This document shows, piece after piece, positions 44,758-51,886 of a DNA stretch of 64,000 bases. The stretch's first letter is position 1; each line of letters opens with the position of its first letter. Source of the stretch: Flavobacteriales bacterium UBA1937 (GTDB lineage: Bacteria > Bacteroidota > Bacteroidia > Flavobacteriales > Weeksellaceae); assembly GCA_002337005.1 (NCBI GenBank), contig DDFD01000020.1, positions 1-64,000 on the forward strand, written 5' to 3'. The notes under the pieces were generated by a model, which saw only the letters and a program-made list of their open reading frames with translations, did not search any database and was not told the origin of the DNA. Position numbers and translations under genes: made by a program.

Positions 44758-44838
44758 ATGAAAAAATTAATTATTGCTTTAATTTTTTCAGGTTTTTCAA
44801 AATTTAATTATTTAATTATTAAATCATTCATTTCATGA
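44758..44838 (+). CDS. Possible 26-residue leader ORF overlapping the tnaA start
   Basis: ATG at 44758, 26 codons, and the TGA stop overlaps the tnaA ATG (sequence ATGA at 44835-44838). The peptide is hydrophobic (MKKLIIALIFSGFSKFNYLI). It has no tryptophan, so it is not a TnaC-like Trp sensor of the E. coli type. It may be a translational coupling ORF or chance. Confidence 0.3.
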   Translation: MKKLIIALIFSGFSKFNYLIIKSFIS

Positions 44839-44960
44839 AACTTCCTTACGCAGAACCATTTAGAATTAAAATGGTTGAAGAAATATATCCATCTACGCGA
44901 GAACAGCGTGAAATATGGCTAAAAGAAGCACATTACAATTTATTTAATTTAAGGCACTAA
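44835..44960 (+). pseudogene. tnaA: Tryptophanase gene, 5' fragment
   Basis: Codes for the TnaA N-terminus (MKLPYAEPFRIKMVEEIYPS, then TREQREIWLKEAHYNLFNL). After 118 bp it runs into the left end of the transposon and stops two codons later (AGG CAC TAA). The remainder of the gene is at 48571-49829. Tryptophanase splits tryptophan to indole, pyruvate and ammonia with PLP. Confidence 0.95.
44945..44952 (+). repeat. Target site duplication, left copy
   Basis: TAATTTAA, identical to 48563-48570. Eight bp is the usual duplication of IS1595-family insertions. Confidence 0.95.
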
Positions 44961-44975
44961 CATACAACTTTACAC
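44953..44975 (+). repeat. Left terminal inverted repeat
   Basis: GGCACTAA-C-ATACAA-C-TTTACAC; differs from the right end at two positions (C/T at 9 and 16). Confidence 0.92.
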
Positions 44976-45000
44976 AAGATAGGACGTAATGTTCTATCTT
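44976..45000 (+). terminator. Terminator just inside the left end of the transposon
   Basis: Stem AAGATAGGAC / GTTCTATCTT (one G-T pair) with loop GTAAT, then TTTATTAT. It would stop transcripts entering from the tnaA promoter. Confidence 0.65.
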
Positions 45001-45004
45001 TTTA

Positions 45005-45265
45005 TTATCTCACTAATACTTCTATGTTTTCTGTCATCAAAGTTCTTTCTGAATAATTGTTATAATCAGGGTTAGAAAAATATTCTTCCAAATTGTGAAT
45101 TTGACTTACTTTAATTTTTCTTGGTGAGCCATCCCATTCTTGTAATCTTTCTTTTACAATACAGTGAATATATTCATGAACGAACTCCTTGTAAGTATTT
45201 TGAAAACTATATTTATAAGTTTCTAATTTACCTATTTGATAAAAAATATCACTTTCTTTATACAT
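45005..45265 (-). CDS. Transposon passenger ORF, unknown
   Basis: 86 residues, no signal or membrane helix. Contains EFVHEYIHCIVKERLQEW and a Tyr/Asn-rich C-terminus. HEYIH fits HExxH by letter, but no other zinc-protease feature is seen. It is divergent from the next ORF, with only 19 bp between start codons, so the two would share a very compact promoter region. Not recognised. Confidence 0.5.
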   Translation of the reverse strand: MYKESDIFYQIGKLETYKYSFQNTYKEFVHEYIHCIVKERLQEWDGSPRKIKVSQIHNLEEYFSNPDYNNYSERTLMTENIEVLVR

Positions 45266-45284
45266 AATAAAAACAATTAAAATT

Positions 45285-45545
45285 ATGAAATATCTAATAT
45301 ATGAAAAAAGAGAAAAAGCAAATGAAATATTTCATTGTGAATATACTTTAATAAACAATCAAGGTCATAAAAAAGCGGATGTAGATTTTATAAAATCTGG
45401 AAAAATTGAGTTGAATAATCTACAACATAGTAGTTGGCATCCTTGTTTAAATAACATACCTGAAGAAAACCAAAAAGAATTGAGTGAGAAAGGTAAAACT
45501 GTTTACACTATACTCACAAAAACAACAATTATTTTAGAAAATTAG
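45285..45545 (+). CDS. Transposon passenger ORF, unknown
   Basis: 86 residues, soluble, mixed alpha/beta pattern (YLIYEKREKANEIFHCEYTL, then KTVYTILTKTTIILEN). No known motif. It precedes the transposase by 73 bp on the same strand and is divergent from the ORF at 45005-45265. Confidence 0.5.
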   Translation: MKYLIYEKREKANEIFHCEYTLINNQGHKKADVDFIKSGKIELNNLQHSSWHPCLNNIPEENQKELSEKGKTVYTILTKTTIILEN

Positions 45546-45618
45546 ACAAAATTTAACATTTCTCTAGGAGAAAGTCTCATTAAATTTTCGTAAATTTATG
45601 TAATAATTCTTCATTTTC

Positions 45619-46614
45619 ATGTTAAACTTTTCTAGTATTTTAGAGTTGTTTAGGGCTTTCCCTGATGAACAATCTTGTATTAATTATCTTGAGAAACTTC
45701 GTTGGAAAAATGGAGTTGTAAGTCCTTTTGATTCACTATCAAAAGTATATAAGTGTAGTAATAACAAATACAGATGTAAGAATACAGGAAAGTATTTCAA
45801 CGTAAGAACTAAGACAATTTTTGAAGGTTCAAAAATAACTTTGCAAAATTGGTTCGTAGCAATCTATCTTTATACTTCTCATAAAAGAGGTATTAGTAGT
45901 TATCAATTAGCAAAAGACTTAGCAATTACACAAAAAAGTGCTTGGTTTGTATTACAAAGACTAAGATATGCAACAGAACACGAAGCATTTTTAAAAGAAT
46001 TTGAAGGAATAATACAATGTGATGAAACTTTTATAGGAGGTAAAAACAAAAACCGCCACGCAGATAAAAAAGTTCCACAATCGCAAGGTAGAAGTTTTAA
46101 AGATAAAGTTCCTGTTTTAGGAATTTTAGAAAAAGAAGAAAGTTATATAGTTGAAAGACCACACAAAATTATACCTAATAAAACAGTCTTTGAAAAAATT
46201 GTAACCAAAGAAACTAATGTAAAAACAATAACAGTTACAGATACAAAAGCAAAAACTATACAACCTCTATTGCACCAACATATAAAGTATGGTTCTCATA
46301 TAATGACAGATGAATGGCATGCTTATAAAGGTATTGATAAATATTTTAATCATACCTTTGTAGATCATGCAAAAAAACAATATGTAGATGAAGATACTAC
46401 AACCAACGCTATAGAGTGCTTTTGGTCGCATTTAAAACGTTCAATTACTGGAGTTTATTACTTTACAAGTAAAAAGCATTTACAATTATATCTTAATGAA
46501 ATGACATTTAGATATAATACAAAACAAATGAAAACAGATAGAAGGTTTGATTTGTTTTTAGAAAACACTCAGCAAAAAAGATTAACTTGGCAATCTTTAA
46601 CATTAAAAGAATGA
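45619..46614 (+). CDS. IS1595-family (ISXO2-like) DDE transposase
   Basis: 331 residues. A degenerate N-terminal zinc ribbon (YKCSNNKYRCKNTGKYFNVR, first Cys pair missing) is followed by an HTH (GISSYQLAKDLAITQKSAWF). The DDE catalytic core is D135 in IIQCDETFIGG, D231 in IMTDEWHAYKG and E266 in TTNAIECFWSHLKRS, as in IS1595/ISXO2-like proteins. The frame is intact, so the enzyme may be active. A small ORF starts within its stop codon (ATGA). Confidence 0.93.
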   Translation: MLNFSSILELFRAFPDEQSCINYLEKLRWKNGVVSPFDSLSKVYKCSNNKYRCKNTGKYFNVRTKTIFEGSKITLQNWFVAIYLYTSHKRGISSYQLAKDLAITQKSAWFVLQRLRYATEHEAFLKEFEGIIQCDETFIGGKNKNRHADKKVPQSQGRSFKDKVPVLGILEKEESYIVERPHKIIPNKTVFEKIVTKETNVKTITVTDTKAKTIQPLLHQHIKYGSHIMTDEWHAYKGIDKYFNHTFVDHAKKQYVDEDTTTNAIECFWSHLKRSITGVYYFTSKKHLQLYLNEMTFRYNTKQMKTDRRFDLFLENTQQKRLTWQSLTLKE

Positions 46615-46964
46615 AAGAGAAAATATTTAAAGAGTTCCAAAATCAGTATAAAAAGAAATTCAAAGATTTATCTTTGATAAATGATTTTTTTGAAAAATAC
46701 ATTTTGAACACTATTAAAAGCACTGACTTATTAAAAGCACTTAATAAGCAAGATAGAAATTTAGGCAATATAAAACCTTTAGATTATTTGGAGAACGAAT
46801 CAATTTTAATAAGAACTGTTAAAGTAACTGTACTCCTTGAATTGTCTAAAAGTTTTGATGAATTTAAAAAATTTGATGAAAGGATTAAGAAAGACAAAGA
46901 ATATATTCCCGATGTTGAATTTGAAAGGATTATAAAGTCATTAATTAATATACCAAACGAGTAA
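46611..46964 (+). CDS. Transposon passenger ORF coupled to the transposase, unknown
   Basis: 117 residues. The ATG at 46611 overlaps the transposase stop (ATGA), which implies translational coupling. The chain is charged and mostly helical (FKEFQNQYKKKFKDLSLIND, SFDEFKKFDERIKKDKEY). It could be an accessory factor of transposition, by position only. Not recognised. Confidence 0.6.
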   Translation: MKEKIFKEFQNQYKKKFKDLSLINDFFEKYILNTIKSTDLLKALNKQDRNLGNIKPLDYLENESILIRTVKVTVLLELSKSFDEFKKFDERIKKDKEYIPDVEFERIIKSLINIPNE

Positions 46965-47001
46965 GCCCCTAACAATAAGAGCTTTTTTATTTACAAGAGT
47001 T

Positions 47002-47214
47002 ATGGAAACAAATAAAAATTGGATTAGAGAATATAATCAAAAAGAGATTGATAGCGGTAAAATAAAAGTAATTCAAACTAAGAATTATGAAGTAAGAATA
47101 AACACAATTGAAAATTATATAATTCTTTCTTCTAAAGAAGGTAGTTTTTTATGTGGTCTTTCATTTCTTCAAGTGTTAATAAATCAGTATGTAGATAATT
47201 CACTAAAGAAGTAA
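47002..47214 (+). CDS. Transposon passenger ORF, unknown
   Basis: 70 residues, soluble, with a beta-rich core (KVIQTKNYEVRINTIENYII). No motif. The last 83 bp overlap a convergent ORF on the other strand (47132-47404); both have coding-like composition and I cannot decide between them. Confidence 0.4.
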   Translation: METNKNWIREYNQKEIDSGKIKVIQTKNYEVRINTIENYIILSSKEGSFLCGLSFLQVLINQYVDNSLKK

Positions 47215-47404
47215 GATATATCAAAGATTCTTCATCTATTTCGGAAGTAGTAGGTGTTAAAATGATATGTATTTTATCAGAATAAGTTATGATTATCTCT
47301 TTAGATAGATCAATATCTTGATTGAATTTTTCTTTATATTTTACTTTTATCCAATCGTGTATTATTTTACTTATATCACCATAAGTTTGAAAAAAATTAT
47401 TCAT
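47132..47404 (-). CDS. Transposon passenger ORF, unknown
   Basis: 90 residues from ATG 47404 (MNNFFQTYGDISKIIHDWIK). An acidic C-terminal half (EIDEESLIYLTSLVNYL) looks helical. It overlaps the + strand ORF 47002-47214 tail to tail. Not recognised. Confidence 0.45.
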   Translation of the reverse strand: MNNFFQTYGDISKIIHDWIKVKYKEKFNQDIDLSKEIIITYSDKIHIILTPTTSEIDEESLIYLTSLVNYLHTDLLTLEEMKDHIKNYLL

Positions 47405-47460
47405 AATTAAAAGATTTTCATCAAAGATAGTAAACAAAAAGGTATAATTTTTGTAGGTTT

Positions 47461-47671
47461 GTAGAAATTTTATCGAAACAAAGCGTTAGCTATTTATTCT
47501 ACCTGTAGGAATCTGGTAAATTCAAAAATAAGGTGGGGAATAATGAGTTTAACGCTCACGTCATATATGGCGTGGGCTAACTCTTATTTGCACCTTATGG
47601 CTTACCAGAGCCCCTACAGACAATAAGACTACAAACCCACGCTTTCTTATTAAATATCTAAAATTTCTACA
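47461..47671. other. 211-nt imperfect inverted repeat with seven nested stems
   Basis: Stems from outside in: GTAGAAATTTTA/TAAAATTTCTAC (47461, 47660), AAAGCGT/ACGCTTT (47480, 47639), CTGTAGG/CCTACAG (47503, 47613), CTGGTAA/TTACCAG (47513, 47602), ATAAGGTG/CACCTTAT (47528, 47591), AATAATGAGTT/AACTCTTATT (47539, 47579, one bulge) and GCTCACGTC/GGCGTGGGC around an ATATAT loop (47554, 47569). Numbers are stem starts. It is more GC-rich than the surroundings and has no ORF. It may be a structured RNA, a folded recombination site or a nested miniature element. Confidence 0.7.
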
Positions 47672-47702
47672 TTGGGTTTGGGTGGATTTAAAAATTCATC
47701 TT

Positions 47703-47987
47703 ATGAAAAAATTCTTATTGATTGGTTACGTGTCAATCGCATTGGTTAGTTGTGGAGCTGTAAATAGAACTGTATTTGGGACAACCGAAGAAACGCTAAT
47801 TAAAACAGTTGCCATTGAGCAAAATTGTTCATCTGAAAACGTTAAAATTACTGAAAGGGTAAAAGGACTTCACGGAGCTACTTATGCACTTGATGTTTGT
47901 GGCAAAAGGATGGTTTATAAACAAGTAGGCTCAGTATTTATGGAAGCCTCAAAAGCTGATGAGCTGATTAACAGTATGAAAAAATAG
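47703..47987 (+). CDS. Transposon passenger lipoprotein
   Basis: 94 residues. Signal and lipobox ALVSC (C16), then a compact domain with two cysteines (EQNCSSENVKITERVKGLHG and ALDVCGKRMVYKQVG). The C...YALDVCGK...Y pattern resembles small Bacteroidota lipoproteins of unknown role. The ATG at 47703 starts the signal peptide; an upstream in-frame start would reach the end of the inverted repeat. It is followed by a membrane-anchored ORF after 4 bp. Confidence 0.7.
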   Translation: MKKFLLIGYVSIALVSCGAVNRTVFGTTEETLIKTVAIEQNCSSENVKITERVKGLHGATYALDVCGKRMVYKQVGSVFMEASKADELINSMKK

Positions 47988-47991
47988 AATT

Positions 47992-48240
47992 ATGTGGATA
48001 GTTATTATTATCATCATAATCATAGTTTTTGCTATTATGAGAATTAATTCAGAATTAAAACCAAAAGATCCTTTTATGACTTCCATATTCAAGGAAACTG
48101 ATTTTCCTGACTGTAATGTTTATAAATCAGAAGGTACAGGGAAATATTATATTTCTCCTTACATGTTGCATACAGGAGATAAAAAAGTATTTTCAGGTTC
48201 TAAATATGAATGTGAAAATTGGGTAAAAAGGAATAAATAA
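47992..48240 (+). CDS. Transposon passenger membrane-anchored protein
   Basis: 82 residues: an Ile-rich N-terminal helix (MWIVIIIIIIIVFAIM) and a short soluble tail (PDCNVYKSEGTGKYYISPYM). It is 4 bp after the lipoprotein ORF, so they form a pair and are likely expressed together at the cell envelope. Not recognised. Confidence 0.6.
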   Translation: MWIVIIIIIIIVFAIMRINSELKPKDPFMTSIFKETDFPDCNVYKSEGTGKYYISPYMLHTGDKKVFSGSKYECENWVKRNK

Positions 48241-48263
48241 GAGGTGCTTGTACATCTCTTATT

Positions 48264-48483
48264 AAACCCATTACTTTTTACAGTTTTTAGGTTTACTTCT
48301 ATAAAAGTATTTTCTTCCGTTTTTGGTAGGTTTGTGTACTTTTACGAACTTGTTAGTAGATTTTTTATTCATCATAGACAAGTTTAATGATGACAACCAT
48401 TACCGTGTCATCTTCGGTGAAATTAGTTAAACTTATTTACCTATGATGATGGAATGTAAACCTAATGTAAAAGTAATGGTTTT
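48264..48483. repeat. Inverted duplication around a small ORF
   Basis: Arms: AAACCCATTACTTTTTACA / TGTAAAAGTAATGGTTTT (48264-48282, 48466-48483), TAGGTTTAC/GTAAACCTA (48288, 48456), CATCATAG/CTATGATG (48370, 48441), AAGTTTAA/TTAAACTT (48380, 48427) and GATGACA/TGTCATC (48389, 48406). The left arm has about 70 extra bases. The arms read outward as a complete and a deleted copy of the same small ORF. Confidence 0.65.
48271..48375 (-). CDS. 34-residue basic ORF inside the inverted duplication
   Basis: ATGATG start at 48375/48372, stop at 48271. The product is very basic (MNKKSTNKFVKVHKPTKNGR, then KYFYRSKPKNCKK). A shortened mirror copy starts at 48444 (CTATGATGATGG...GTAAACCTAA). Coding status is uncertain; support is the duplication and the residue composition. 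Confidence 0.35.
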   Translation of the reverse strand: MMNKKSTNKFVKVHKPTKNGRKYFYRSKPKNCKK

Positions 48484-48484
48484 T

Positions 48485-48515
48485 AAGAGACTATTAAAAA
48501 ATAGTCTCTTTTTAT
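48485..48515 (+). terminator. Terminator near the right end of the transposon
   Basis: Stem AAGAGACTATT / AATAGTCTCTT with an AAAA-type loop and TTTTATTT tail. It shields the tnaA 3' fragment from passenger transcripts. Confidence 0.75.
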
Positions 48516-48539
48516 TTATAAAAGTATTAACAAAGAATA

Positions 48540-48562
48540 GTGTAAAATTGTATATTAGTGCC
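48540..48562 (-). repeat. Right terminal inverted repeat
   Basis: Read on the minus strand: GGCACTAA-T-ATACAA-T-TTTACAC. The complement of its CAC creates a GTG codon in frame with the tnaA fragment. Confidence 0.92.
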
Positions 48563-48570
48563 TAATTTAA
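48563..48570 (+). repeat. Target site duplication, right copy
   Basis: TAATTTAA, identical to 44945-44952. Confidence 0.95.
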
Positions 48571-49829
48571 AATCTTCTCAAGTTTTTATTGATTTATTAA
48601 CCGACTCTGGAACGGGAGCAATGAGCGATAAACAATGGGCAGAAATGATGACCGGAGACGAAAGCTATGCCGGATCTCGTTCTTTTGATAATTTACAACG
48701 TCAAGTTGAGAAAATTACTGGTTTTCAGTATCTTTTACCGACGCATCAAGGGAGAGCAGCAGAAAATGTTTTGTTCTCTACATTGATAAAAGAAGGAGAT
48801 ATTATACCTGGTAATTCACATTTTGATACCACCAAAGGGCATATAGAATTCCGAAAAGCACAAGCAATAGATTGTACCATAGATGAAGCTTTTGATATAG
48901 AAAATCTTCATCCTTTCAAAGGAAATATAGATTTACATAAGTTAGAAAGCATCTATCTTTCCTATTCTAAAGAAAATATTCCGTTTTGTCTCATTACGAT
49001 TACTTGCAACACTTCCGGTGGACAGCCAGTTTCTTTAGAAAACATAAAAGCAGTAAAAAAACTCTCTACTCAATATGGTATTCCTGTAATTTTTGATTCG
49101 GCTAGATTTGCAGAAAATGCGTATTTCATTAAGACTAGAGAAAAGGGTCAATCCGAAAGAAGCATCAAAGAAATTTGTAAAGAGATGTTTTCCTACGGAA
49201 TGGGAATGACGATGAGTTCCAAAAAAGATGGTTTGGTAAATATTGGAGGTTTTATTGCCTTAAATAATGAAGAAATTTTTAAGAAAGCTTCTAATTTTAC
49301 GATTATCTACGAAGGATTTATTACTTATGGAGGAATGGCTGGTAGAGATATGGCAGCTTTGGCTCAGGGTTTAGACGAAGCTACAGAATTTGATTATTTG
49401 CATAGTAGAATTTCTCAGGTAGGACTTCTTGGAAATCAGTTGATAAACTTAGGGATTCCTGTTCAAAAACCAATAGGGGGTCACGCTGTTTTTGTAGATG
49501 CACTGAAGTTTTTACCTAATGTAAATCGTGAAGAATTTCCTGCGCAAACTTTGGCGATAGAATTGTATAAAGAAGCGGGAATACGAGGCGTAGAAATAGG
49601 GACTATTTTGGCAGACCGAGATCCAGAAACCAGAGAAAATCGTTTTCCTAAATTAGAATTCTTGAGATTGGCAATTCCTAGAAGAACATATACAGACAAT
49701 CATATCCAATACATTGCAGCGGCGCTTAAAAATGTTTTTGATAGGCGAGAAGAAATTAAAAAAGGCTATCACATCACTTGGGAAAGTGAAATTTTAAGAC
49801 ATTTTACCGTTCAACTAGAAAAAGTATAA
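48571..49829 (+). pseudogene. tnaA: Tryptophanase gene, 3' fragment
   Basis: Codes for TnaA from about residue 40 onward: KSSQVFIDLLTDSGTGAMSD, PTHQGRAAENVLFS, the PLP-binding FSYGMGMTMSSKKDGL region and the C-terminal EFLRLAIPRRTYTD. No internal stop or frameshift, so the insertion is probably recent. Joined to 44835-44952 it makes a 458-residue protein, the normal length. A GTG in the transposon end (48558) could start a truncated form lacking about 34 residues, which is unlikely to be active. Confidence 0.95.
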
Positions 49830-49832
49830 CAT

Positions 49833-49855
49833 AAACCGAGAAAATTTCTCGGTTT
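49833..49855. terminator. Bidirectional terminator after tnaA
   Basis: AAACCGAGAAA / TTTCTCGGTTT stem, between tnaA and a convergent lipoprotein gene. Similar hairpins follow the M56 gene (53637) and the GLPGLI gene (54522). Confidence 0.85.
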
Positions 49856-49856
49856 T

Positions 49857-50237
49857 TTATTTCAATTTAAAATTTACGGGTTTAAAAACTTCTTTGTTAT
49901 TTACTCTAAAAACAATTCCGTTTTCTTGTTGAGTACCTTGTATTTTGTGATTTTCTATCTTTCTAGTTTCTGCAATAACATTTACTTGATATTGCAATCC
50001 TTTTTTGTTTTCTAAAGTTATTGGCTGTTTTATTTTGTTGATAATCAAATAAATAGGTTCGTTTTCTTTGTTTAGTTCGAAAGACACATTGTATCCTTTT
50101 TCTCCAGAAAGATTGTAAATAGAATAACTAGGGTTAAGAATTGTAGGCGTTTTCTTAAGGGAGAAATTTTTACACGAAACTAAAAAAAATAATAAGAATA
50201 TACTTAAAATTGCGTTGTATAGAATAGTCTTTTTCAT
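49857..50237 (-). CDS. Small lipoprotein, function unknown
   Basis: 126 residues from ATG 50237; signal and lipobox LVSC. The mature part is beta-rich (YNVSFELNKENEPIYLIINK, LQYQVNVIAETRKI), ending in FKPVNFKLK. No enzyme motif. Divergent from the S41 protease, with 32 bp between start codons, so the two share a regulatory region. Confidence 0.7.
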   Translation of the reverse strand: MKKTILYNAILSIFLLFFLVSCKNFSLKKTPTILNPSYSIYNLSGEKGYNVSFELNKENEPIYLIINKIKQPITLENKKGLQYQVNVIAETRKIENHKIQGTQQENGIVFRVNNKEVFKPVNFKLK

Positions 50238-50269
50238 AAATTTGTTTTTACAAAAATAAAAAATTTTAA

Positions 50270-51760
50270 ATGATGATAAATAAAAAAACAATTGGAGTTA
50301 TATTAACAACGCTATTTTTGGCAGTTTCGTGTAATAGAAGTGATGACAGTGGTGGTGATACTCAAACAGGAGCTAAACAAATTAATAATTTTGTTTGGAA
50401 AGGATTAAACTCTTGGTATTATTGGCAAAAAGATGTTGCAAATCTTTCTGATAATTTTGGAAATAGCAACCAATATGTTAATTACGTTAATTCTAAAAAT
50501 CCAGATGATTTGTTTTATGGTTTGCTTAATGACTATCCTAACACCGATAGATTTTCTTGGATAGTAGATGATGTAGAAGCTTTACAACAGCAATTTAGCG
50601 GAATTTCTAAAGATTCAGGAATGAATTTATCTCTCTATTACAAAGATACTGGAAAAGTAAATGTAGTAGGTATTATAAATTATGTGGTACCAGATTCTCC
50701 TGCAGCAAAAGCTGGATTAGAAAGGGGAGATGTAATTGATAAAGTAAACGGAATAGCCATTACTGCTAGTAATTATCAACAACTTTTTAGTGATAATTTT
50801 TCTGTTTCTGTTGCCGAAAATGTATCTGTTACTTCATCTGGAGTAGTAACCTCTGGTGAGAAAAAAAAGGTAAATTTAGCGCCTGTAGTTTTAGAAGAAA
50901 ATCCAGTTGCTTATTACCAAAAATACGAAATCAATGGAAAGAAGATCGGTTATCTGGTTTATAATGGCTTTCAGTCTATTTACAATGATGAATTAAACGC
51001 TGTTTTTGCTCAAATGAAAAAAGATGGTGTAAAAGATTTGGTTCTAGACCTTAGATACAATGGTGGCGGTTCTGTAGAAAGTGCAGTAGCCTTAGGGCAA
51101 ATGGTAACAGGCAATTTTACAGGTTCTCCTTATGTGATTTATGATTTTAATGATAAACATAATAAATATGATGATACTGATAATTTAAGCGATAAAGTAA
51201 ATACCTATAATTTTGTAAACGGACAGACTCAAAATTCTGGTTCACAGGTGATTAATAGCTTAGGCTTAAGTAAAGTTTATGTTTTGACATCAGGAGGAAC
51301 GGCATCTGCAAGTGAGTTAACCATAAAGGGTCTTAGAGCTTATATCAATGTGGTGACAGTCGGGGCAGAAACTTATGGTAAATTTGTAGGTTCTATTACG
51401 TTGTATGATTCTCCTAGTTCAGATTATACTTCGTATTCTGGTAGAAATACTTCTCATAAATGGGCTATGCAGCCAATCGTTTTCTCTTATTACAACGGAA
51501 AGAAAGAGGCTAATCCTACAAAAGGAGGAATTTCTCCAGATTATACCATTGATTCTTTTTCTTATTTTGGGACAATTAAGCAATTTGGTAATACCTCAGA
51601 TCCAGCTTTAGCAAAAGCTTTAGAAATTATTACAGGAACTAAAGTAGCAAGAACATCAACGCAAAAAAGTGCATTTTCTCTCTATGATGGCTTCTTAGGA
51701 ACCAACAAAACTTTCAAAAAATTTGGAACGGAAATGTATATTGAAAATTTCAAAAAATAA
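50270..51760 (+). CDS. S41 family C-terminal processing peptidase, lipoprotein
   Basis: 496 residues. Lipobox AVSC (C21). A PDZ domain (about 110-205, IINYVVPDSPAAKAGLERGDVIDKVNG) precedes the S41 core: GYLVYNGFQ, LVLDLRYNGGGSVESA and TSGGTASASELTIKGL, with S346 the likely nucleophile. A C-terminal extension of about 90 residues follows. It probably trims exported proteins at a membrane surface. Confidence 0.92.
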   Translation: MMINKKTIGVILTTLFLAVSCNRSDDSGGDTQTGAKQINNFVWKGLNSWYYWQKDVANLSDNFGNSNQYVNYVNSKNPDDLFYGLLNDYPNTDRFSWIVDDVEALQQQFSGISKDSGMNLSLYYKDTGKVNVVGIINYVVPDSPAAKAGLERGDVIDKVNGIAITASNYQQLFSDNFSVSVAENVSVTSSGVVTSGEKKKVNLAPVVLEENPVAYYQKYEINGKKIGYLVYNGFQSIYNDELNAVFAQMKKDGVKDLVLDLRYNGGGSVESAVALGQMVTGNFTGSPYVIYDFNDKHNKYDDTDNLSDKVNTYNFVNGQTQNSGSQVINSLGLSKVYVLTSGGTASASELTIKGLRAYINVVTVGAETYGKFVGSITLYDSPSSDYTSYSGRNTSHKWAMQPIVFSYYNGKKEANPTKGGISPDYTIDSFSYFGTIKQFGNTSDPALAKALEIITGTKVARTSTQKSAFSLYDGFLGTNKTFKKFGTEMYIENFKK

Positions 51761-51783
51761 AACACTATTTATAAATTATTAAG

Positions 51784-51812
51784 ACTCCAAGATGATTTCT
51801 TGGAGTTTTTTC
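51784..51812 (+). terminator. Terminator of the S41 peptidase gene
   Basis: ACTCCAAG / CTTGGAGT stem with a 7-base loop and a T run. Confidence 0.8.
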
Positions 51813-51830
51813 ATTTTTTAATGAAAAAGT

Positions 51831-51886
51831 TTGCAAATTAAAATTATTATTCTACATTTGTAGAGTTAATTTTAATTTTGTAGAAT
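51831..51886 (+). promoter_or_regulatory. blaI promoter with overlapping BlaI-type operator
   Basis: TTG (51831-51833), 19 bp, then TACATTTG (51853-51860) exactly matches the flavobacterial promoter. The palindrome CTACA-TT-TGTAG (51852-51863) covers the -7 element and has the TACA/TGTA half-sites of BlaI/MecI operators. A wider repeat, ATTCTACA (51849) with TGTAGAAT (51879-51886), reaches the blaI start codon. Binding would block the promoter and give autorepression. Confidence 0.7.

Larger units (their letters stand above)
44953..48562 (+). mobile_element. IS1595-family transposon with passenger genes, inserted in tnaA
   Basis: 3,610 bp. Its ends are inverted repeats of 23 bp (21 identical) starting GGCACTAA, flanked by the exact 8-bp duplication TAATTTAA. 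It encodes one DDE transposase (45619-46614) with IS1595 motifs. The simple IS would need only about 1.1 kb; the other 2.5 kb hold up to seven small ORFs and two structured regions. IS1595 is one of the families known to include members with passenger genes. Both ends have intrinsic terminators just inside. Excision with one duplication copy restores tnaA in frame. Confidence 0.93.

Noticed and set aside
44758..44838. TnaC-type Trp leader peptide
   Set aside because: No tryptophan codon in the 26-codon ORF.
45005..45265. Zinc protease from HEYIH in the passenger ORF
   Set aside because: Only the five-letter pattern matches; the protein is too short, with no third ligand or hydrophobic support.
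45005..45545. Toxin-antitoxin pair
   Set aside because: The two 86-residue ORFs are divergent, not co-transcribed, and neither shows a known toxin or DNA-binding antitoxin motif.
47461..47671. Integron attC-like site
   Set aside because: The folded shape and CGTTAGC / TAACGC words recall attC, but no GTTRRRY/RYYYAAC core pair at the ends, no integrase and no cassette array are seen.
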